This document shows, piece by piece, positions 5,966 through 7,098 of a stretch of DNA of 7,098 nt; within the stretch, counting starts at the first letter, position 1, and each line of letters opens with the position of its first letter. The notes under the pieces were generated by a model. The model searched no databases. It worked only from the letters and a program-made list of their open reading frames with translations, and was not told where the DNA came from. Both the position numbers and the translations under genes were made by a program. Origin of the DNA: Verrucomicrobiales bacterium (GTDB lineage: Bacteria > Verrucomicrobiota > Verrucomicrobiia > Verrucomicrobiales > DEV007); assembly GCA_023253615.1 (NCBI GenBank), contig JALRFZ010000714.1, forward strand, positions 1 through 7,098. Reading direction: 5' to 3'.

Positions 5966-7098
5966 ATGTCCCGCCAGCGCTTGACCGCCCTTTCTTTTCT
6001 TCTTCTTGGATTTTCCACCTTGCTCCCGGCCCGGGACGCAACGGTCGATGAGGGTCTGACGGTCTCCACCGCCCTCCAGCCCGGTCTGGTGAAACACCCG
6101 GTGATGGCCGCCTTCGATGACCGCGGTCGTCTTTTTGTCGCCGAAAACGCCGGCGTCAATCTGAACAAAGAGGAACTCCTCGCCCAGAAGCCGAGCTCGA
6201 TCCGGCTGCTGGAGGACACGGACAAGGACGGTGTCTTCGACAAGGCAACCCTCTTCGCCGAAGGGCTGACCTTCCCCCAGGGCGCGCTCTGGGTCTACGA
6301 TTCGCTCTACGTCATGTCGCCGCCGAGCCTCTGGCGCTTCGCCGACGAGGATGGCGACGGAAAGGCCGAGATCCGGGAGGAACTCGCGACCGGATTTGAT
6401 TTCACCGGCAATGCCGCGGACGTCCACGGTCCCTTCCTCCATCCGAACGGACGCCTCTTCTGGTGCCATGGCCGGAAGGGCTTCGCCATTCCCGACAACG
6501 ACACGGGTCAGATCATGGAGCAGGGAAAAGCCGCGCGGATCTGGTCCTCGCGGCTCAGCGGCGGCGAAGTCGAGTCCTTCGCCGGCGGCGGCATGGACAA
6601 TCCCGTCGAGATCGACTTCACCGACGAAGGCGAGATCGTCGGCACGGTGAACCTTTTCTACGGTCGTCCCCGTGGCGACACCCTCGTCCACTGGATCCAC
6701 GGCGGCGTCTACCCCCGCTACGACCAGGGCCAGATCACCGCCGAATTCCGCCGCACCGGCGAGTTGCTCGGCCATGCCCATGACTTCGGCCATGTCGCCG
6801 TCTCCGGAATGTGCCGCTACCGCAGCGGCTCGCTCGATCCCACGTGGACCGATGGCTGGGTCGTGACGCATTTCAACACCGGCGAACTCACCCTGACAAA
6901 CCTCCAACCGCAAGGAGCCACCGTGGTGGAAAAGGAGACCCGCACCATCTTCCGCGCGCTCAAGCCCGACACCCATCTCACCGATGTGCTCGAAGACCGG
7001 AATGGCGATCTCCTCGTCATCGACACCGGCGGCTGGTTCCGCAACGGCTGCCCGACCTCGCAGATCGCGAAGCCCGAAGTCGCCGGCACGATCTACCG
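5966..7098 (+). CDS. PVC-type putative membrane-bound dehydrogenase, N-terminal propeller part, cut by window edge
   Basis: The frame from ATG 5966-5968 stays open to the right edge: 377 complete codons and 2 bases. Residues 1-22 form a signal peptide (basic MSRQR, hydrophobic core, cleavage near LPA). The body matches the PVC-superphylum family usually named putative membrane-bound dehydrogenase, a sugar-dehydrogenase-like beta-propeller. Typical stretches are VMAAFDDRGRLFVAEN at 46-61, SIRLLEDTDKDGVFDKATLF at 78-97, LWRFADEDGDGKAEI at 122-136, GRLFWCHGRKGF at 162-173, NPVEIDFTDEG at 212-222 and KPEVAGTIY at 369-377. Two DxDxDG calcium-binding-type loops, at 84-89 and 127-132, fit the family. 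KPEV-G-IYR usually marks the end of the propeller, after which HEAT-like repeats and sometimes a c-type haem domain follow; those would lie outside. It begins 110 bases after the small membrane gene with no clear ribosome site, so the start rests on the signal peptide. The substrate is unknown. Confidence 0.88.
   Translation, partial: MSRQRLTALSFLLLGFSTLLPARDATVDEGLTVSTALQPGLVKHPVMAAFDDRGRLFVAENAGVNLNKEELLAQKPSSIRLLEDTDKDGVFDKATLFAEGLTFPQGALWVYDSLYVMSPPSLWRFADEDGDGKAEIREELATGFDFTGNAADVHGPFLHPNGRLFWCHGRKGFAIPDNDTGQIMEQGKAARIWSSRLSGGEVESFAGGGMDNPVEIDFTDEGEIVGTVNLFYGRPRGDTLVHWIHGGVYPRYDQGQITAEFRRTGELLGHAHDFGHVAVSGMCRYRSGSLDPTWTDGWVVTHFNTGELTLTNLQPQGATVVEKETRTIFRALKPDTHLTDVLEDRNGDLLVIDTGGWFRNGCPTSQIAKPEVAGTIY

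Noticed and set aside
5747..6976. Minus-strand open frame of 409 codons
   Set aside because: It is antisense to the PVC-type dehydrogenase gene, whose plus-strand frame has a signal peptide and clear family motifs. The antisense translation has no recognisable domain.
1..7098. CRISPR array, tRNA or rRNA, insertion sequence, prophage or riboswitch
   Set aside because: No regularly spaced repeats, tRNA-like cloverleaf, transposase or integrase motifs, or riboswitch-like leader could be found by eye on either strand.

Overview
The window reads as two pieces of DNA from different bacterial phyla joined inside one open reading frame at about 3065-3080. No previously undescribed system is visible. 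The strongest unusual signal is the join itself, which most likely comes from an assembly or library chimera and not from biology.

Left piece (1 to about 3079, all minus strand): a compact shikimate-pathway operon in the order aroC-aroK-aroB-aroQ-pepQ. This order, continuing to efp and nusB beyond the edge, is the classic arrangement in Actinomycetota such as Mycobacterium. The aroC fragment is also most like actinobacterial chorismate synthase. Genes overlap by 4 or 8 bases throughout (GTGA, ATGA, ATGA, ATGCCTGA), so translation is probably coupled. AroB makes 3-dehydroquinate, AroQ dehydrates it, AroK phosphorylates shikimate and AroC makes chorismate. The aroC gene lacks its first ~125 codons, and pepQ runs off the left edge with 80 codons present.

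Right piece (about 3080 to 7098): genes of Verrucomicrobiota character with somewhat lower GC and freer use of T- and A-ending codons. On the minus strand is the N-terminal part of a membrane protein: a long acidic, Pro/Ala-rich cytoplasmic region, one membrane helix, and the start of what looks like an AsmA-type periplasmic domain. It is cut at the join. Divergent from it, on the plus strand, are a secreted SMP-30/gluconolactonase-family protein, a 69-residue two-helix membrane protein resembling the DUF2892/YgaP type, and the first 377 codons of a secreted PVC-type 'membrane-bound dehydrogenase' beta-propeller protein that runs off the right edge. The two propeller proteins suggest periplasmic sugar or polyol metabolism, but no substrate can be read from the sequence.

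The frame 2276-4543 should not be taken as one 755-residue protein. It is an in-frame union of the membrane protein's N-terminus and the chorismate synthase C-terminus. No RNA genes, CRISPR arrays, insertion sequences or convincing terminators were seen.
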